In this document: in pieces, positions 17,311 through 26,649 of the stretch
Layout of the letters: the number at the start of each line of letters is the position of its first letter
How positions within the stretch are numbered: the stretch's first letter is position 1
Assembly (NCBI GenBank): GCA_963664605.1
Contig: OY761536.1
Coordinates: 1,922,001-1,986,000 of the forward strand
Source: JAHOYW01 sp963664605
Lineage (GTDB): Bacteria > Verrucomicrobiota > Lentisphaeria > Victivallales > Victivallaceae
Length of the DNA: 64,000 nt
Direction of reading: 5' to 3'
Notes under the pieces: model-generated
What the model was told of the DNA's origin: nothing
Seen by the model: the letters and a program-made list of their open reading frames with translations, nothing else
Database searches by the model: none
Program-made: the position numbers and the translations under genes

Positions 17311-20300
17311 TTATAAAATAATAACCGCAATTTCATTCCAATCCCTGAGTTTTACGTCAATCTCCCAGCCGTTCTTAACCTTTTTAGCCTTAATCTTCCG
17401 AGAATGCGGCAAGCCATAATCATTAAAAAGCAAACATTCAGGTTGCTTCTTGCTTTTGACTACAAACTTTCGAGAAATACAACTGAGAATACGTTCCTTG
17501 CCAATTATAAATCCTTCTCCAAGCTCAACTGGAGTAATCGGATACATATTATCAATAGCACCTGCTCCACCACTAGTTTTTGCTGTAATATCACAATGAT
17601 AATATGCATACAGGATTCCATGACGCAAGCCGACAATTACAGCCCTGTTAATAATCCTGGCATATTCTTTAGGATTTTTGGTATGATGAGTCGCGCATGC
17701 TCCAAGCGTCAATGGGCTGCCCGATAATTGTCCAATTGCTTCCAGACGATAAATGGAAGGTTTATTGGTACGGTTAAACTCACTGATTACAGCTCGATTA
17801 CATTCCATTTCTACAAAACTATAAGATCTTAGTCCATTCGTTTCCATGGTTACTGGATGATTGTTATTAAACATTACTTTGTTTTTTGCAAGTACGTGTT
17901 TTACAATCTTTGCCCGCGCGGAAGAACCCGCAATAATATAATCATAATATTTACGTTTAATCCTGCCCTTTTTATCCAAATCAACAGTGAAACCGTCCCA
18001 TCGATCATAGCTGCAGCGGCCTGGAGCCGTCAGGGCGCCATCACAACCAGGAATAAACTGATCAATATAAACGCCGTCAGCGCCAACCTCATCAAGCAGA
18101 TAATCAATTTGTTCAAGTATGTTTTTGAGCCTGTAATTGCCTTCTGCAAAATGCACCATCAAATCAATGTAAGGTTCCGGCGGATAAAGATTGTCAACTA
18201 TTGCCATGCCACTGGCATCACGCAGTATAGAGTCACTAAAAGGTGAATTTTTCAGGATTTCATTTTGTTCCGGCGTTACAACTAAGCCATAAGTGCCTAC
18301 ACCTTTTACATCACGCCCTGACTTTGGCAGCTTATGCCCGTTTGGCAATTTTGTTTTGTCAACAAGAACAAGGTTCGATTCAAGACGCAGGAGAAATTTT
18401 GCGTTAGGTTCTTTTTTTCTGGTTTTTGCCATTATAGCCTGTTTCTGTTTCTTGAATTCCTCTCTGCTGACGTAACTATGAAGCCATTCAAACCACCCTC
18501 CCATAGCATAATATTTTACTTTGGGAAATTTTGGGCCTGAGCCAAAACAAAACGGCCCATCCATAAGCATGTTTAATTTGTAATCGCGGCGAACCTGGTT
18601 CACGAAATCAAAATAACCTGCATCAGGCATAATATAAAAGCGTCTGCCAAGTTTATGACTGGCTCCGGCTTTAAACCCCAGATGCGCGTCTTCCAGAATG
18701 AAACTTTTCCGCGTTCTAAGGAAGCTTGATTGATTGCGCAGCAAATCTTCATAAACATAAACTCCCAAAGATGCCCCTTGGGATGGTTTTGTGAAGAAAG
18801 AAGGATTCTGCCCTCCGGCGCCATCTGGCACATAGCGTGCCTTCATTCCGTTAACAAACGTTTTTGCGCTGAATGGTATATCCGGGAAAGTTTTAAAAAC
18901 TACTTTCATGCCTTGAGGACCATTGCTCTTATTGCTGATTTCATCTTGTATGTCAAGGTAGTTTTCTTTTAGAAAAATAGTACGTTCTATATTGAAAATC
19001 TTATTGGAAAACTTAATTTTTATACGATTCTCGAATTGTGTGATTTGCGGCAAAGACGAAGCTTTATTTCCCAAATTACTATATTCAATATTATTTTTAC
19101 CTGCATAGGAAAAGGAATCATCCTGCATATATTTTATACCGTTAGCGACAATATCAAAACCTCCATTGCCGTATAAATGCAAAGTGTAATTTTTCTGATT
19201 CTTTTTTATCAGCAGTTTGGAATTATTTTTTATATATCCGGAACCAGTATCTCCCGGGCGCATTTTTTGGGCTTCAGATACGGGAATATAGCCTATTTGA
19301 ATATTTTCAATATGCAGATGAGCATTTTTCAAAGCCTTAGCATTTTTAGCTATTTTTGAAGTAAAGCCATTACTGAAACCAAGTATGTTATCTTCAGCTT
19401 TTTCAATACGATAATCTGCCCCGTATTCAACTTTATTTACTAGATCTGTAATATCTAAAAGATAATTATAACCTTCTTCGCGTGCATTTAACAGTCGTTT
19501 ATCCATTGCGTTGTCATCCCCATTGGCGAAGAAAGTCATAAGTTGCCCACCAGGCCACCAACTGCGAGTTTTTTTGCCGGTCCGTTTATTTAAAAGGTTG
19601 GTTTTCATATTTGAACCGCGACGCAACAGACGGACTTCATCTTCTCTGGTGAATTCTCCCAAAGGCATTTTATTCAGTTCGAGTCCAGTATAATTATTCC
19701 AACCGCCTGGCCTGGCTGTTTTTAAATATCCTTTATAACGCAAGGCAATAATATGTCCTTTCTTAGGCGGGACAGCTTTAAATTTTATACTGGTTCTGTT
19801 TACTTGCTTGGCTCTTTTAATTACAAGGTTTTTGGGATAAGTATAAAAGACTTTGAAACTTTTAGGCGGAGCAAAATCTTTTTTAACGATATTGGCATTG
19901 CTGTTCGGACGCATCTTTTCGGCATCTTCTTTTTTAAGATAAGCGATTTCAAAGTCTTCAATGTGCATATTAACTTTTTCTAAGGCCTTATTCCTGGATT
20001 TTGGTTTGATGACAAAACAGTTATAGATAATTAATTTATTCTCTCCTTTTCTTTTTACTAAATCAGAAATATCTAACAGGTAGTTACATTCTTCTTCACG
20101 AGCATTTTGTAAGCGCTTATCCGGGAGTTTACTCTTATCTGTAAAAAATATCGTTAACCCGGTACCTGACCACCAGCTTTTTTTTACTGTTTGTTCCCTG
20201 CGTTTAAACAGCATATTCCTGCCGCGTTTCAACAAACGATCATTACCGTTGCGGGTAAATCTTCCGAGCTTCTTGCTATTCAGACTGAAACGAAGGTAAC

Positions 20301-20529
20301 TATTCCAGCCAGCATCTTTAATATAATCAAAATATGCTTTGCATCTAAGTACTGTGATATAACCAGGTTTCGCTGGAATTGCTTTGAATTTTATACTTAG
20401 AGTTGTTGGTTCTGCTTCTCTTTTGAGGATTTTCAGTTCTTTATCCGAGTAAATCGGCTCAAGTTCATAAGCCAATGATACACTGACACATCCCGCGAAA
20501 AATAAAATAAGAAAGGCGTGTTTTAACAT
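17311..20529 (-). CDS. Secreted 1072-residue glycosidase-like protein with tandem N-terminal repeat
   Basis: The signal peptide is residues 1-20 (LILFFAGCVSVSLA). Two homologous beta-rich domains follow in tandem: about 42-213 (SIKFKAIPAKPGYITVLR ... LGRFTRNGNDRLLKRG ... AEKMRP) and about 243-421 (SIKFKAVPPKKGHIIALR ... LGEFTREDEVRLLRRG ... AQKMRP). They are probably carbohydrate-binding or spacer modules. Residues about 440-680 are another beta sandwich, and 690-1060 look like a TIM barrel with EVGADGVYIDQFIPGCDG (about 825-842, acidic residue after a strand) and SFVEMECNRAVISEFNR (about 903-919). The layout resembles DUF6259/GH36-like proteins, but I cannot confirm that. It is very basic in its N-terminal half, as exported proteins of this phylum often are. 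Confidence 0.7.
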   Translation of the reverse strand: MLKHAFLILFFAGCVSVSLAYELEPIYSDKELKILKREAEPTTLSIKFKAIPAKPGYITVLRCKAYFDYIKDAGWNSYLRFSLNSKKLGRFTRNGNDRLLKRGRNMLFKRREQTVKKSWWSGTGLTIFFTDKSKLPDKRLQNAREEECNYLLDISDLVKRKGENKLIIYNCFVIKPKSRNKALEKVNMHIEDFEIAYLKKEDAEKMRPNSNANIVKKDFAPPKSFKVFYTYPKNLVIKRAKQVNRTSIKFKAVPPKKGHIIALRYKGYLKTARPGGWNNYTGLELNKMPLGEFTREDEVRLLRRGSNMKTNLLNKRTGKKTRSWWPGGQLMTFFANGDDNAMDKRLLNAREEGYNYLLDITDLVNKVEYGADYRIEKAEDNILGFSNGFTSKIAKNAKALKNAHLHIENIQIGYIPVSEAQKMRPGDTGSGYIKNNSKLLIKKNQKNYTLHLYGNGGFDIVANGIKYMQDDSFSYAGKNNIEYSNLGNKASSLPQITQFENRIKIKFSNKIFNIERTIFLKENYLDIQDEISNKSNGPQGMKVVFKTFPDIPFSAKTFVNGMKARYVPDGAGGQNPSFFTKPSQGASLGVYVYEDLLRNQSSFLRTRKSFILEDAHLGFKAGASHKLGRRFYIMPDAGYFDFVNQVRRDYKLNMLMDGPFCFGSGPKFPKVKYYAMGGWFEWLHSYVSREEFKKQKQAIMAKTRKKEPNAKFLLRLESNLVLVDKTKLPNGHKLPKSGRDVKGVGTYGLVVTPEQNEILKNSPFSDSILRDASGMAIVDNLYPPEPYIDLMVHFAEGNYRLKNILEQIDYLLDEVGADGVYIDQFIPGCDGALTAPGRCSYDRWDGFTVDLDKKGRIKRKYYDYIIAGSSARAKIVKHVLAKNKVMFNNNHPVTMETNGLRSYSFVEMECNRAVISEFNRTNKPSIYRLEAIGQLSGSPLTLGACATHHTKNPKEYARIINRAVIVGLRHGILYAYYHCDITAKTSGGAGAIDNMYPITPVELGEGFIIGKERILSCISRKFVVKSKKQPECLLFNDYGLPHSRKIKAKKVKNGWEIDVKLRDWNEIAVIIL

Positions 20530-20569
20530 TTTAGTTATCCTTTGTTAAGTTAAGTTTTATTTGTTTTTA

Positions 20570-22099
20570 TTATTTGACCACTTTCCCGGAGAATGCGAAA
20601 GCGGGCCAGCCATTTTTATCCATAAGATTAGGTATTGCTATTTCATTCCACCCCATTCGAACGAATTTTGGCAATGGAAGTTTTTTGCAAGATACTTCTA
20701 CAGTATTAGCAATAATATTCGCCTTTGCCGACATAAAAACTTTCCCATCGGCAGAAAGCTCAAACCATGTCGGTGCCTTACTGTCTTTAGTAGTTAACCC
20801 CTTGTCTATTTCTGAAAAGCTGACAATCACTTTGTTTCCGGAGAGCTTTGCTGAAGCAAAGCGAGGACCGCTAGCAACAATATTTTTACCGTATTTGCGT
20901 TTCAAGGCCATTGCTGCAAGTCTTTCGCCAACTGTTCTCTTGTGTCTCGGGTGAATACTCTTTATATTTATATTAGTGTCATGAATTGCTACAATGCCCA
21001 TACCTGGAATTTCGTTTGCGCCTTTGTACTGCGCTTTCCATATAGTATCACAAAGAACGGTGCATTTCTTGCTTTTTCCACGAGTATAATCATATGGTGC
21101 AATCTGTACTTGATATAGCGGAATATCTTTGATATTAAAGCTCTTTGCCCAGCCCAGCGATAAGCCCTGTAACTTCTTGAAGTAGTCTTTTCTGCCGCGA
21201 TTAGATTCTCCTTGATACCAGATAACGCCTTTGATAGCATAAGGCACAAGCGGAGCAATCATTCCATTGTAAATAGAATTATTAGCATGCCCATCCATCC
21301 TGTTTAGAAATATTATCGGCATAATCAATCCCTTATCAGCAGCGGCAACAGCTTTACAACCAAGCTTTTTAAGAGTTTCCTGGTCTGTTTTCAGCTTCTT
21401 TGCCAAGCTACCGGATTGCCACTGCCGTGACCTGTGCGGTTTAAGTTTAATAGATGTATATCCATCATCAGATATAAAGCGTTCAATTTTTTTACCACCC
21501 CAGTTAGAATCGATAATAGCAACTGGCACTCCGAGATTTTTCTGTAAAGCAAGTCCAAAGAAAAAACCAACTGCGGATGCGCGCAGATTTTTAGAAATTT
21601 GGCTGCAGGTTTTCCAGTGTCCACTAGTGTCATCAAGTGGTACGCCATACATAATACGTTCAACATCAAAAAAACGTAACATTTTATTGTTGCTTTCAGC
21701 CTTAGCTGCATTCTTTTCATTTCTGTCGGTGTTTAAAAGTATCATTTCCATATTTGACTGTCCGGAAGCCAACCAAACCTCGCCAACAAGTACATCAACA
21801 AGCGTAATTTTATTTTTCCCTTCAATAGTCATTAGTTGTGGCAGACTAGAGGCTTTCAATGGGGCAAGTTTTACTTCCCAACGGTTTTTGGGCCCTTTAG
21901 GCACAGTTTTTTGGGTTTGACCTGCAAATTTAACAGTGATCTCTTCGCCTTTGTCGGCCCAACCCCAAATTGGCACTTTCGTACCCTGCTGAAGAACCAT
22001 TTTGCTGTTGATTATCTGCGGCAATATAACGTCTGCAGAAACAGTGATTGCAAAGTTTATTGCGGCAATAACGATAATTGTAGTACAAAAATATTTCAT
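20570..22099 (-). CDS. Secreted sialate O-acetylesterase-like SGNH enzyme (SASA/DUF303)
   Basis: Probably removes O-acetyl groups from sialic acid or another acetylated sugar. Signal peptide at residues 1-22. SGNH block I is WLASGQSNMEM with Ser at 115. GVIWYQGESNRG (about 285-296) is the diagnostic SASA motif. A C-terminal SIHPRHKRTVGERLA (about 385-399) carries the His. The length of 509 fits the family. It sits 48 bases after the prepilin-like gene and 40 bases before the 1072-residue gene in the LacI-led operon. Confidence 0.88.
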   Translation of the reverse strand: MKYFCTTIIVIAAINFAITVSADVILPQIINSKMVLQQGTKVPIWGWADKGEEITVKFAGQTQKTVPKGPKNRWEVKLAPLKASSLPQLMTIEGKNKITLVDVLVGEVWLASGQSNMEMILLNTDRNEKNAAKAESNNKMLRFFDVERIMYGVPLDDTSGHWKTCSQISKNLRASAVGFFFGLALQKNLGVPVAIIDSNWGGKKIERFISDDGYTSIKLKPHRSRQWQSGSLAKKLKTDQETLKKLGCKAVAAADKGLIMPIIFLNRMDGHANNSIYNGMIAPLVPYAIKGVIWYQGESNRGRKDYFKKLQGLSLGWAKSFNIKDIPLYQVQIAPYDYTRGKSKKCTVLCDTIWKAQYKGANEIPGMGIVAIHDTNINIKSIHPRHKRTVGERLAAMALKRKYGKNIVASGPRFASAKLSGNKVIVSFSEIDKGLTTKDSKAPTWFELSADGKVFMSAKANIIANTVEVSCKKLPLPKFVRMGWNEIAIPNLMDKNGWPAFAFSGKVVK

Positions 22100-22147
22100 C
22101 TAAAATTTCCTTGTTAGCTACTAACAGTAAATGTATAACCTTTTTTA

Positions 22148-22879
22148 CTAATATATTTCATTTCCATATCGTCCACCATTCCAACAGGCAAGTCGACTGG
22201 AAACGCGGTAGAATTTGCCAATCGTAGCATAGGGATCAGCAGGATTGTTGCAAGTAACACCAGACACATGAAAGTCCCCATAGAGAATATTTAAAACACC
22301 ATTATGACGTCTTGCGTCGGCTTGTCCGCTACCTGCGGAAGTAGATATTAACTCACGAACCAAATAATATCCTCTAGTGACATCTGGAGCTTCTACTGTA
22401 TCCATTAATACATAAAGTGTGCTTGGAGATTTCATTTTGCTGAGCTTCAATGTAGGGAGCTTGCCAGGAGTTCCGTCAACTTCAAGTTGATTTCCACCAA
22501 CGCCTCGATAATTATACCCATAACCACTATAAATATACGGATACATTTTATCTCCTACAAGTCTTTCCTGTGGATAAGCAGTATTATTTGTTAATGCGGA
22601 ATCTACAAAAATACCAGAAGAAATATATCCATTTTCGACTAGATTAACATTCCATGAGCTTCCTATGTTATAGCTCGGGAAAAAGGCTTCATAGTCATTT
22701 AGATAATTTGCAAAGGCAACTCCAATCTGTTTTTGATTACTGGCACAACTGACTGTTTTTGCTTTGTCACGGGCTTTATTGAGTGCAGGAAGCAACATTG
22801 AGGCGAGTATTGCTATAATAGCAATCACGACGAGCAATTCAATGAGTGTGAAACTTTTTTTTTCATTGCGAGTTTTCAT
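22148..22879 (-). CDS. Prepilin-type N-terminal methylation-domain protein (DUF1559-like)
   Basis: The N-terminus has the class III signal sequence KKSFTLIELLVVIAIIAIL with Glu at +5 after a Ser-Phe cleavage site (Ser instead of the usual Gly at -1), followed by ASMLLPALNKARDKAK. The body of about 210 residues is soluble and contains RRHNGVLNILYGDFHVSG, a form of the H-X9-DG motif with the Gly replaced by Phe. Such pseudopilin-like proteins are abundant in Lentisphaerota, but their role is unknown. It is the first gene after the LacI regulator (21 bases), so it is co-expressed with the glycan enzymes. Confidence 0.88.
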   Translation of the reverse strand: MKTRNEKKSFTLIELLVVIAIIAILASMLLPALNKARDKAKTVSCASNQKQIGVAFANYLNDYEAFFPSYNIGSSWNVNLVENGYISSGIFVDSALTNNTAYPQERLVGDKMYPYIYSGYGYNYRGVGGNQLEVDGTPGKLPTLKLSKMKSPSTLYVLMDTVEAPDVTRGYYLVRELISTSAGSGQADARRHNGVLNILYGDFHVSGVTCNNPADPYATIGKFYRVSSRLACWNGGRYGNEIY

Positions 22880-22900
22880 TGTACATCTCCTTCTTGTTTG

Positions 22901-23926
22901 TTATTTGTTAGATTTACATACCGCTACAGATTCACGGTTGATTAACTTTGTCTCTAAGAGATATTCATTTTTAATATTTATTTCTATACCGCAATCTTGT
23001 CCTAATACTAGCTTAAGCGCAGTTGCCCCCATCGCTTTGAAAGATTGAGATATTGAAGTTAACGGAACTACTGACAGATCACAAAACTGATCATTTCCAA
23101 AGCCTATAATAGAAATATCCTGAGGTACTTTTAAGCCCTTTAAAAATATTTTATTCATTATTTGAATAGCAAGTGAATCAGCAATACAAAGAAATGCTGT
23201 AGGGCGTTCATTTACAGGTAGCTCCAACATTTTTTCTGCTGCAATAATACTGTTTTCTGGATACCGGTCACAATCTATAAGTTTTTTGTCAACAGAAAGA
23301 CCAGACGCTTTAAGTCCTTCAAGATAACCTGCATGCCGTTCTTTCTTGTAATGGAAACCATGTTCAGAGCATATCAATGCAATTCGCTTATGTCCGAGTT
23401 CAACAAGCTTTAAAACAGCATTCCGCATTCCCGCGCGATCAGCCGAAGCTACAGCCGGAAAAAATTTGCAGCCTTTTTCAAAAATATAAACAAGCTTCAG
23501 ATCATGTTTTTTGCAAAAATCAGCTACCCGTTGTCTGCAGCCCTCATTCATACTAACGACAATTACGCTCTTCATTCTGTAGCGGAGAATCTCATCTAAG
23601 CATTTAGTCAATTGCAATGGCGAATACACCTTGACTCCATAATTACTTTCAGTTGCGGAAGTCAAGACGCCAGCAATAACTCCACTTATATAGTCCGCTA
23701 TGTCTTTTTCAAAATCACCAATTAAAGCAACTGTGCGATTTACGCCGGTACTAACGGTTACAGCCATTTCATTCCTGTAATATCCCAGCTCTTTAGCTGT
23801 TTTAAAAATTCGTGCTTTAGTTTCTTCTCGAACAACATGACTTTTAGGATGATTGTTCAAAACATGTGATATCGTACCAGTATTAATACCAGTATGTTTT
23901 GAGATATCTTTAAGTGTTACAGCCAT
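22901..23926 (-). CDS. LacI-family transcriptional regulator
   Basis: Sugar-responsive repressor or activator of the cluster to its left. The N-terminal HTH reads VTLKDISKHTGINTGTISHV, then the hinge helix region and a periplasmic-binding-protein-like sensor (VALIGDFEKDIADYISGVIA, FLCIADSLAIQIMNKIFLKG, ISIIGFGNDQFCDLSVVPLT). A longer frame starts at 23938, but the ATG at 23926 has GGAG 7 bases upstream and begins MAVTLKDIS as usual for the family, so I chose it. Its promoter carries a perfect palindrome (23948-23967), so it is probably autoregulated. Confidence 0.92.
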   Translation of the reverse strand: MAVTLKDISKHTGINTGTISHVLNNHPKSHVVREETKARIFKTAKELGYYRNEMAVTVSTGVNRTVALIGDFEKDIADYISGVIAGVLTSATESNYGVKVYSPLQLTKCLDEILRYRMKSVIVVSMNEGCRQRVADFCKKHDLKLVYIFEKGCKFFPAVASADRAGMRNAVLKLVELGHKRIALICSEHGFHYKKERHAGYLEGLKASGLSVDKKLIDCDRYPENSIIAAEKMLELPVNERPTAFLCIADSLAIQIMNKIFLKGLKVPQDISIIGFGNDQFCDLSVVPLTSISQSFKAMGATALKLVLGQDCGIEINIKNEYLLETKLINRESVAVCKSNK

Positions 23927-23947
23927 TACATACTCCATATTTTATAT

Positions 23948-23967
23948 TTAGCCAACCGCTTGGCTAA
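23948..23967 (-). promoter_or_regulatory. LacI-family operator
   Basis: TTAGCCAAGCGGTTGGCTAA on the minus strand: 8-bp perfect inverted arms around a 4-base centre. It lies directly downstream of the -10 hexamer and 21 bases before the chosen regulator start, where a bound repressor would block transcription start. Confidence 0.8.
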
Positions 23968-23971
23968 TTCT

Positions 23972-24000
23972 ATTATACAGTTTCTTTTTCTTGTTGTCAA
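23972..24000 (-). promoter_or_regulatory. Sigma-70 promoter of the LacI-led operon
   Basis: Minus-strand TTGACA (23995-24000), 17-base spacer, TATAAT (23972-23977): a perfect consensus promoter. It begins 13 bases after the stop of the upstream hydrolase gene and leads into the operator and the LacI gene. Confidence 0.85.
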
Positions 24001-24013
24001 TAGTGTTCTTAAT

Positions 24014-24916
24014 TTATTTTACTTTTTCTGACTTACTGAGAAATTCTAAAGCTGCTTCAATAATAATTTCATGTCCGCCGTCGAAGATTGTTACTCGGGC
24101 ATTATTTGAGCTGCGTCTGAACAAAGCTTTGTTTTCATAATATCTGTCTTTGATTTCCATCTTAAGATGCTTAGGAAGTTTTTTTTCTTTATCAATATAT
24201 TCAATATCATCTTGTGAAATACAATCATCATCTTTTGCCAAAGCATTGAATGCACGCAGAGTATGACTCACAGGAATAGTCACATCATGGATGCCGCCTG
24301 AAATCTCGATAGTCACATTTTTTGCCTTCGGCAGCCAGGTGCAGGCAGAGCGAAGCTTATATTGTTCATCCACTTCAGGCGATGTTCCGGGAATCCCGCC
24401 ACAAACATTCTCTATCTGGACAGTATATCCATAACCTTTGCTCTTACAATGTTTATGCCAGTCTTTCAAATCATAAATTGGCACCCATGCTGATACTCCA
24501 GCCCATATAGGTCTGCGCCCTGCCATTAACAATGAAGCATAGCCTCCGCCTGAGACTCCAGCAAGATAAATCCGATGGCTATCTATTGACGCATTCTCCA
24601 AAGCGTAATCTACAGCACTGTTAATATCCGCCACGACCAGCTCTGACCCGCAAGCTTCAGGTCGAAAATTAGGACCGCGGAAATCAGGAATGATAACAGC
24701 CCAGTTATTTTCAACGCACCATTGTGCGTAGGCGCTACCGTCATCACGACGATAATCAGTGCTCCACGGGTGCAGGTAGACCAGCAAGGGAGCCGGAGTA
24801 TCTTCTTCCGGTGCATAAAAGTACATAGGTTGCAAAGTGTTGTCGGCTTTACTAAGATATTTTATATCCTGAATTTCAGCAGGCCAGATTAATTCTTGTT
24901 TTGTTTTTAGTTCCAT
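24014..24916 (-). CDS. Alpha/beta hydrolase (peptidase S9/dienelactone-hydrolase-like)
   Basis: Cytosolic esterase-like enzyme of 300 residues without signal peptide. The oxyanion-side motif LLVYLHPWSTDYRR is near residue 45, the nucleophile elbow GVSGGGYAS near 123, the presumed acid in SGGIHDVTIP (about 213) and the presumed His in FDGGHEIII (about 280). The substrate is unknown. It is the last gene of the IclR-led operon, two bases after the dehydrogenase gene, so it may cleave an ester or lactone in the same pathway. Confidence 0.75.
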   Translation of the reverse strand: MELKTKQELIWPAEIQDIKYLSKADNTLQPMYFYAPEEDTPAPLLVYLHPWSTDYRRDDGSAYAQWCVENNWAVIIPDFRGPNFRPEACGSELVVADINSAVDYALENASIDSHRIYLAGVSGGGYASLLMAGRRPIWAGVSAWVPIYDLKDWHKHCKSKGYGYTVQIENVCGGIPGTSPEVDEQYKLRSACTWLPKAKNVTIEISGGIHDVTIPVSHTLRAFNALAKDDDCISQDDIEYIDKEKKLPKHLKMEIKDRYYENKALFRRSSNNARVTIFDGGHEIIIEAALEFLSKSEKVK

Positions 24917-24918
24917 TT

Positions 24919-25863
24919 TCAGATTCTAAGTCCTGTTTTGAATGATATTATTTTTTCAATCGAGGTCTTCCAGAATTTATATTCGAATTCATCGGAAAAA
25001 GCCGCCAAATGCGGAGAGATAATTGTATTCTTTAGACGTAAAAGCTTATTGTCATAAGAGGGGGGTTCTTCGGAAATTACATCTAAGCCAGCTCCTGAGA
25101 TCCAATTGTTTTCAAGCGCGTTAATCAATGCTGCTTCGTCAACAACATCTCCCCTGGATGTATTTATCAGAAATGCTTGTCCTTTCATTAATTTTAATTC
25201 TTTTTCTCCAATCAAATGATGTGTTTGCGGAGTCAAAGGACAATGTAGGGAAACAAAATCAGATTGTTTCAGTAATTCATCAAGTGCGACTTTAGTCGCG
25301 TTAAATTCTTTTAAGACATTATCATCCGCATAAGGATCAAAAACCAATAAGTTAAGATCAAAACCTGAGAGCATTTTTGCCACTTTCCTGGCTATGAGCC
25401 CGAAGCCAACCATACCAAAAGTTTGCCCCGTAAGATGCCATTGCATCAAGAGATAACAATTATCCCATGCGCCTTTCCTGACCGCTTTATCCATTTGTGG
25501 GACTTGCCGCAGCAGGGCAAACAGTAATGCGACGCTATGTTCGGCTACCATTTCAGCGATTGCTTCTGGAGTATTCAAAACAGCAATTTCCAGTTTGTTA
25601 GCGGTCTCAATTGGAATGCCGTCCAGCCCGCTGCCGCTACGCATGACGGCTTTGCAGGATTTTAGTTTTGGCAGGGACTCATCTGTAATGACCGTATTAG
25701 GTCCCCGTGTCCAGACAAAATTAGCATCACTGGCAAAGTTTGCAAAATCCTCCAGGGATTCACACTTTTTTGCTTTTAATTCGATATTATTTTCTTTCAG
25801 TTCTTCGTTTATCCATTCCGGCAAACTATCGAAATCATCTGTAACGAGCGCGACTTTAAACAT
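24919..25863 (-). CDS. D-isomer-specific 2-hydroxyacid dehydrogenase (SerA-like fold)
   Basis: NAD(P)-dependent reduction of a 2-keto acid, or the reverse. The nucleotide-binding motif is FGMVGFGLIARKVAKML. Catalytic Arg and Glu are in the motifs INTSRGDVVDE and ISEEPP, and the His is in ISPHLAAFS. The frame extends 20 codons upstream, into the aldolase gene, but MFKVALVTDDF at 25863 starts directly after the aldolase stop and matches family N-termini, so I use it (314 residues). With the aldolase upstream it could reduce a small aldehyde acid or hydroxypyruvate-like product. Confidence 0.88.
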   Translation of the reverse strand: MFKVALVTDDFDSLPEWINEELKENNIELKAKKCESLEDFANFASDANFVWTRGPNTVITDESLPKLKSCKAVMRSGSGLDGIPIETANKLEIAVLNTPEAIAEMVAEHSVALLFALLRQVPQMDKAVRKGAWDNCYLLMQWHLTGQTFGMVGFGLIARKVAKMLSGFDLNLLVFDPYADDNVLKEFNATKVALDELLKQSDFVSLHCPLTPQTHHLIGEKELKLMKGQAFLINTSRGDVVDEAALINALENNWISGAGLDVISEEPPSYDNKLLRLKNTIISPHLAAFSDEFEYKFWKTSIEKIISFKTGLRI

Positions 25864-25864
25864 T

Positions 25865-26638
25865 TTAATATATTCCTGAAGTTTTGACTTTATTTGCGAT
25901 AATATCCCTTCCGCTTCCGGCAATCATTCCGCAATCGCTTCCCACCGCTACCCATTGTATGCCTCTTTCAACACAGCCCTCCTGTGATAATCCTGCTGTG
26001 CCGAGGAGTAATCCAGACTCACTGGTTTTGCGGCAAACTTCATCGATAACCGCATTTACTTCCGGATCATCAAGCTGATTAAGTTTTTCCATTGAACCGG
26101 AAAGATCGCAGGGGCCGACACAAATACTATCGATTCCTGGAACTTTTAATATCTCATCAAGGTTTTTAACCGCGTCGATATGTTCGATTTGAACAATGAC
26201 CATAGGTTCGCTTTCTGATACTTTCAGGTATTCATCAAACGGCATTTTGCCATATCCGGTCGCGCGCCTGACTCCGCAGCCCCTGATTCCGACAGGCGGA
26301 TATTTACAGGCGGCAACCGCTACTTTCGCTTCTTCTGCTGTATTGACCATTGGAATAATCACAGCTGCCGGTGCAATATCCAGAACAGTTTTAATAACCC
26401 AGGGTTCATTAACTGGAACCCGTACAAAAGGTGCACATTCCGTCCCGCGTACAGCCATAACATGAGCCATAGTTGTTTCAATATTAAGTGCGGCATGCTC
26501 CATGTCTATCCAGGTGAAATCAAATCCGGCGTCACCCGCAACTTCACTGACTACATGGTCGGTAAGAGTTACCACCATTCCAAGACAAAGTTCTTTGCCC
26601 AGCTTCTTTTTAAATACTTCTAAATTATTAATATTCAT
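25865..26638 (-). CDS. HpcH/HpaI-family aldolase
   Basis: Class II pyruvate aldolase, probably cleaving a 2-keto-3-deoxy sugar acid. Family marks: GDAGFDFTWIDMEHAALN (about 36-53), FVRVPVNEPWVIKTVLDI (about 72-89), VIIPMVNTAEEAKVA, GCGVRRATGYG and VQIEHIDAVKNLDEIL with the metal-ligand Glu, then ICVGPCDLSGS with the second metal-ligand Asp. The length of 257 is typical. It follows the IclR gene by 11 bases. Confidence 0.9.
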   Translation of the reverse strand: MNINNLEVFKKKLGKELCLGMVVTLTDHVVSEVAGDAGFDFTWIDMEHAALNIETTMAHVMAVRGTECAPFVRVPVNEPWVIKTVLDIAPAAVIIPMVNTAEEAKVAVAACKYPPVGIRGCGVRRATGYGKMPFDEYLKVSESEPMVIVQIEHIDAVKNLDEILKVPGIDSICVGPCDLSGSMEKLNQLDDPEVNAVIDEVCRKTSESGLLLGTAGLSQEGCVERGIQWVAVGSDCGMIAGSGRDIIANKVKTSGIY

Positions 26639-26649
26639 TTTTTTACTCT

